Of a stretch of 60,851 bases of DNA, positions 57,363-60,851 are shown one piece after another; positions within the stretch are counted from its first letter, which is position 1, and every line of letters begins with the position of its first letter. The position numbers were made by a program, and so were the translations under genes. The notes beneath the pieces were generated by a model, which was not told the DNA's origin, ran no database searches, and saw nothing but the letters and a program-made list of their open reading frames with translations. The DNA is from Kofleriaceae bacterium (lineage in GTDB: Bacteria; Myxococcota_A; Polyangia; Haliangiales; Haliangiaceae), in assembly GCA_013368795.1 (NCBI GenBank), contig JABFXX010000085.1, positions 1 through 60,851 on the forward strand, in the 5' to 3' direction.

Positions 57363-57806
57363 GCCCACGCAGCTGCCCGAAAGAAGTCTGTCGCAGACTC
57401 GCCGACGGATCGGGCCTGTACGAGCTTCGAAGGCGCGTATCGCCTGAAGCTCGCGCCGATCGAAACGGACAAGAAGTGTTTCATCACTGCGCGGCTCGAG
57501 GCCGACGTGACGATCGGCGAACCGACCCAGTACGGCTACGTCGAGCTCGATGCCAAGGCGCTACTACGCAAGCTCGGCTGGACAAGGCCAGCGCAGCCGT
57601 GCGCAAGGGCGTGTGTTGCGTCGACCTGCGGCTCATCCATTCCAGGGGGCAACCCTGGCAACAAGATCGAACACCGTCTGGACATCGCTCTCGCCGTTGG
57701 CGACTCGAAGATCAACGGAGAGGCCGAGGAGCGGATCACTCGCGATCGCGGCGATGATTGCCAGTACGACCTTGCCTTCGAAGGCAAGATCGTCCGGAAG
57801 AGGTGA
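57363..57806 (+). pseudogene. decayed or start-less open frame
   Basis: In the same frame as the Hsp70 remnant, the DNA is open from 57363 to TGA 57804-57806 but has no ATG until a GTG at 57507. Parts look like real protein (SFEGAYRLKLAPIETDKKCF; TIGEPTQYGYVELDAKALL; INGEAEERITRDRGDDCQY). Between about 57585 and 57655 the plausible protein sequence moves to another frame (DKASAAVRKGVCCVDLRLIH) and back, as if two compensating frameshifts had occurred. The product is not recognised; perhaps a lost lipoprotein. Confidence 0.45.
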
Positions 57807-57870
57807 CCGATCTACAGCGACGGTCGTTGCGTGACGACTACGCTCCGGGGCGGCCGCGCTCGGTGAGGAA

Positions 57871-58956
57871 TCACCCCTGGTCGGCTGGTTTGCTGTCGAC
57901 GGCAAAGCCGCCGCCTTGACCTCGACGGATCGTGATCTCGTACGAGCCAGCTGCGGCAGGCTCAGGCGGATTGCGCTCACCCGGCATCGGTCGCACGCAA
58001 CGCATGCCGGCGTGATAGCCGCTACCGAGATCTCCAGGCACGGGCAGAATGCGACGCACGCCGATCGCGCCGCTGCGTGCGACATGAATCGGATACGTGT
58101 CGCGAGTGGTCTTCTTGTCAGGCCATGTGCTTTGAAGCCACCGTTCTCTGGATTCCGCGTTGGGGCCTATTGGATCGACCGTGTTCGAATCGATGAACTT
58201 CACGCTCGCTGACTTATCGAGCGACGGACACTCGCTAGACACAGTTGCGCGTTCATCGAGCGCGAGATCGGACGTCCATTCCGGAACGTTGCCGGCCATG
58301 TCGAGCACGTCATATGGACTCCGATCACCTGGATGAAGTCCCACGCGCCCCGGAAACGGCGGTGTGCAATCCAGGGGCTCGGGGTGCGGACCGTCTGACT
58401 GCACGACCCTGTCGAGTCCACCGAGCAGGTCGCCATTGATGGCTGCCGTCATGCAATCGGGATCCGCGTTCCCCCACGGGTACATACGTCCATCTGCTCC
58501 GCGAGCGGCCTTTTCCCACTCAGCTTCCGTCGGTAGTCGCTTGTCCTGCCACGCGCAGTACGCGACCGCCTGTTCGTAGTCGACGACCACGGCTGTATTG
58601 TCTGAAACTCTCGCCTGATAGTAGTAGCTTGTCGTGGGCGTGCACTTGCCCGCGGCGACACAGGCGGCGTAGTCACGAACCGTCGCTTCGAGACGATCGA
58701 TCTCGAACCCCGACACCCAGACATCACGCGGAGGGTTGTCGCACGCGCATGTGGAAGCTCCGAAGTCGGAAACACTCGACGGCAGGTCGACGCAACCTGC
58801 CCGAAACCAACCGCTCGCCACGACAGCCATCCTCGTCGGGATGGGCACGTTGCCGTGGGAAACCTCGTGTGACGGTGGCTTCGAATCCTTCGATCGGCAC
58901 GAACACGCGAAGGTCGCGCACGCACACACAAGAAGCATGAGCCGTTCAAGCATCAT
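57871..58956 (-). CDS. FGE-sulfatase-domain (SUMF1-like) lipoprotein
   Basis: 361 residues. Signal with lipobox (CATFACSC) and a short linker. The SUMF1/formylglycine-generating-enzyme fold spans about 45-345: GWFRAGCVDLP, VSGFEIDRLEATVRDYAACV, AVAYCAWQDKRLPTEAEWEKAARG (signature), MYPWGN, YDVLDMAGNVPEWTSD and YHAGMRCVRP. Many such proteins in Myxococcota are surface or regulator partners rather than sulfatase activators, and no sulfatase gene is nearby. The ATG overlaps the end of the upstream ASH-domain gene by 11 nt, so they form an operon. Confidence 0.9.
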   Translation of the reverse strand: MMLERLMLLVCACATFACSCRSKDSKPPSHEVSHGNVPIPTRMAVVASGWFRAGCVDLPSSVSDFGASTCACDNPPRDVWVSGFEIDRLEATVRDYAACVAAGKCTPTTSYYYQARVSDNTAVVVDYEQAVAYCAWQDKRLPTEAEWEKAARGADGRMYPWGNADPDCMTAAINGDLLGGLDRVVQSDGPHPEPLDCTPPFPGRVGLHPGDRSPYDVLDMAGNVPEWTSDLALDERATVSSECPSLDKSASVKFIDSNTVDPIGPNAESRERWLQSTWPDKKTTRDTYPIHVARSGAIGVRRILPVPGDLGSGYHAGMRCVRPMPGERNPPEPAAAGSYEITIRRGQGGGFAVDSKPADQG

Positions 58957-60757
58957 CTAGCTCCAACTCGACACCGAGCTGACCGAGCGTTTGCGACTCG
59001 ACGCTCTGGAGCAACTCGCGTGCGGCCCGATATGCAGCCGCGTTGTCGCGTCCATGTCCACGCCGACTAAGCCAGGGCGTCGGCATCCCGACCGCGCCGC
59101 TCTCGTCGACGAACGCGACGTTCCCGCCTTCATCCCGAGTGATCGTCACGGATACCGGGCTCGAGGACGCCGAGCTTCTCAGCCTTAGCGGCAGCCCGAT
59201 GGAGCGCAGCGGCTGCTTGTCGAGCTTGAGAAGTTTGACCGATGCGGCACTGAGTCCGAAGAGCCTCGCCCCCGTAAACCGAACAGGAGTCGTTGGGTGA
59301 AGTAGGTCAGCCGAGAACTCGATATCCAGGATGCCCCCGGGAGTTCCGCTACCGAGGAGTGCCTTGTCCATTTTGGCTGTCGGACCATCGCTTGCTGTGG
59401 AAAGGCCCTTCTTCTTCGCTTCGGCCGGGGTCACGGAGCCAAGGCTCGCGTGGCTCACAAAGCGCGCCCACTGACGAGTCGATTCGTAAGCCTGCTGCTC
59501 TGCTGCATTCGCCGCGGCGTGATCGAACGCCTGGGCGAGGAGATTCAGGATGAGCTCTCCCATTTTCGCGAGCTCGGGCGTGTTCAATGGCAGTAGCGCA
59601 CGCTCGACGCCCACGAGGAAATTCCTTCGTTCCTTTGTGGACTCATTGAGAGCTGTCAGCTGCTGAGTGAAGAAGTCCACCTGGGACTCTCCGCTCGGGG
59701 CGCCTTCCTCGTTCTGGTTCGACTGCCACGTAACGTGCTCCTGGAGGGCCTTGTTTCCGGCAGACAGGGCGGAACCGATGATCGATGACAAACCGCTTAG
59801 CACTCCGCTCGACACGTTTATCGTCGTTCCCTTCGCCCATTGCTTGAACTTCTTCGGCTCTGCCAGCTTGCTGAAAGCAGTGCTCACGAGCGCCGACAAC
59901 CGACCAGTTCCGAGATCCAACGCGGTCTTGATGAGCGTGATCGCGATCGGAGGATCGATGGACTCGGCTGCCTTCCGTCGCGAATAGAGACTGACCTTCC
60001 CCATAGCCGCACTTACACCAGCTGCTTGATTCGAAAAGAAGTGGTCGGCGGAGTTTCGGAGCGTATGGTACGCGAGATCGATCCGCGGCTGGATACCTCC
60101 TGGACGGTCAATCGCCTCCTGGACCTTGAGCTCATGCGCCGCCGCAATTGTGGCCTGATGCGCGCGCGTATCTGCTTCCTGTTTTGCCCCTGCGGCCTGT
60201 GAGGCTTTCTCGGCGTGTGTCGGCTCCGAGCGCAGGTGAGCAGCTGCGCGGATGTTGATCCGGACCGTCTGAGCGACCCCGTCGGACCATCGAAGCACAA
60301 CGACGAGCTTTCCGTCATCGACCGCGGTTCTATGCGGTGAGTAGGCGATGCGGATCGCGGTTGCAGGATCGAACCCTTCATGGCTCGGCCGCAACAGGCT
60401 CGGCCGCTCGACGATCTGCAGCGTGGGTGGCGCATCGAGCATCGCCGAGATCGTTGCAGGCTCGCGATGCTGATTGAATACGAACACGTTCTCGATCCGG
60501 CTCTCGGTAGTCTCGATGTCCCCGAAGTCCAGCGATTCGGGCGCCGCGACTCGGTCCTCACCACGCTCACCCGACCAAGGCGTCTTACCATCGACAAACG
60601 TCGAGCCAGCCGCCTCGGACCTGTGGACACCGCCCGGGGTTGTCTGGCTCTCATGGGCCTCGATCGGAAGCGCCGACTTTCCAATGACTGGAGCGTTAGG
60701 TGTGCTGTTCGCATGGCGCTGGCTGGGGATCGTGTTCTTTCCCTCGTACTCGCCCAT
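58946..60757 (-). CDS. large protein with ASH-like domain, unknown function
   Basis: 603 residues from ATG 60757, chosen because AGGAG lies 6 nt upstream (a GTG at 60796 would add 13 residues). There is no signal peptide. The N-terminus is disordered (about 1-65). Residues about 72-165 look like an ASH/choice-of-anchor immunoglobulin domain (ESLDFGDIETTESRIENVFVF; LVVVLRWSDGVAQTVRI). The middle is Ala-rich and helical with amphipathic, weakly hydrophobic stretches (GLSSIIGSALSAGNKALQ). The C-terminal 150 residues are beta-rich and end in ELDDA. It may be cargo or structural material of a secretion or contractile-injection system, but no such genes are seen here. It is the first gene of the operon with the SUMF1-like gene. 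Confidence 0.7.
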   Translation of the reverse strand: MGEYEGKNTIPSQRHANSTPNAPVIGKSALPIEAHESQTTPGGVHRSEAAGSTFVDGKTPWSGERGEDRVAAPESLDFGDIETTESRIENVFVFNQHREPATISAMLDAPPTLQIVERPSLLRPSHEGFDPATAIRIAYSPHRTAVDDGKLVVVLRWSDGVAQTVRINIRAAAHLRSEPTHAEKASQAAGAKQEADTRAHQATIAAAHELKVQEAIDRPGGIQPRIDLAYHTLRNSADHFFSNQAAGVSAAMGKVSLYSRRKAAESIDPPIAITLIKTALDLGTGRLSALVSTAFSKLAEPKKFKQWAKGTTINVSSGVLSGLSSIIGSALSAGNKALQEHVTWQSNQNEEGAPSGESQVDFFTQQLTALNESTKERRNFLVGVERALLPLNTPELAKMGELILNLLAQAFDHAAANAAEQQAYESTRQWARFVSHASLGSVTPAEAKKKGLSTASDGPTAKMDKALLGSGTPGGILDIEFSADLLHPTTPVRFTGARLFGLSAASVKLLKLDKQPLRSIGLPLRLRSSASSSPVSVTITRDEGGNVAFVDESGAVGMPTPWLSRRGHGRDNAAAYRAARELLQSVESQTLGQLGVELELDDA

Positions 60758-60851
60758 CTTCAACTCCTGCTGGTTAGTCGCGCCCGTATCGGCCACGTCG
60801 TTTTGTGGTTGCGTGCGAGCGAGCAGTCATCGCGGATGGTACGAAGTCCCC

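Noticed and set aside
57507..57806. GTG-started 99-codon gene
   Set aside because: The protein-like sequence begins well upstream of the GTG and moves between frames, so it is treated as part of a decayed frame.

Overview
The window is a very GC-rich bacterial chromosome segment. Genes are densely packed, many with 1-4 nt ATGA/GTGA/TGATG overlaps, and GTG/TTG starts are common. The mix points to a flagellated member of the Myxococcota (former Deltaproteobacteria, Polyangia/Haliangiales-like): lipoproteins with a lipobox Cys followed by Asp/Ala/Pro-rich linkers, a stand-alone Ser/Thr kinase, a giant TPR protein, several HDOD proteins, a sulfatase-modifying-factor-type lipoprotein and a complete chemotaxis plus flagellar gene set. 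This placement is inference; no rRNA or tRNA gene was seen.

Layout. 1-8.1 kb: partial P-loop kinase, PEP carboxylase, GFA-type zinc protein, a DUF4139-like lipoprotein with an ABC exporter ATPase and permease, a hemerythrin-like protein, and a receiver/HATPase protein. 8.2-20.4 kb: a 2098-residue TPR protein, a tail-anchored STAS/zinc-cluster protein, a SEC-C protein with a RelE/ParE-like C-terminus, an ArsC/Spx-like protein whose redox cysteine codon is an in-frame TGA followed by a SECIS-like hairpin (candidate selenoprotein), and glycogen phosphorylase. 20.5-31.4 kb: one chemosensory operon (HDOD, CheX-like, REC-REC-STAS, HDOD, CheA, CheW, MCP, CheY, CheB, CheR, CheX-like). 31.4-33.5 kb: LamG lipoprotein and Ser/Thr kinase on the minus strand. 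33.7-36.9 kb: motA, motB, a small exported protein and a fourth HDOD-class gene block. 36.9-41.2 kb: minus-strand GH5-like lipoprotein, another lipoprotein, and a split two-component pair (a REC-histidine kinase and a PAS-DHp protein with no ATPase domain).

41.3-55.5 kb: a flagellar basal-body/hook/export operon flgB-flgC-fliE-fliF-fliG-fliH-fliI-fliJ-fliK-flgD-flgE-fliM-fliN-fliO-fliP-fliQ-fliR, ending in an Hsp70-like nucleotide-binding-domain protein coupled to fliR. The hook gene flgE is interrupted by a single in-frame TAG. 55.5-60.85 kb: visibly less GC-rich minus-strand accessory genes (exported protein of unknown function, FGE-sulfatase-domain lipoprotein, large ASH-like-domain protein), with a decayed plus-strand segment containing a second copy of the 3' end of the Hsp70-like gene.

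Functionally, the chemotaxis operon supplies receptor signalling, adaptation and CheX-type dephosphorylation. MotAB is the stator, and the flagellar operon supplies rotor/switch (FliF, FliG, FliM, FliN), export gate (FliO-R), ATPase complex (FliH-J) and hook assembly (FliK, FlgD, FlgE). The most notable points are the ArsC-like UGA/SECIS candidate, the amber codon in flgE, the Hsp70-NBD protein linked to fliR and its duplicated remnant, and the PAS-DHp protein with no catalytic domain.
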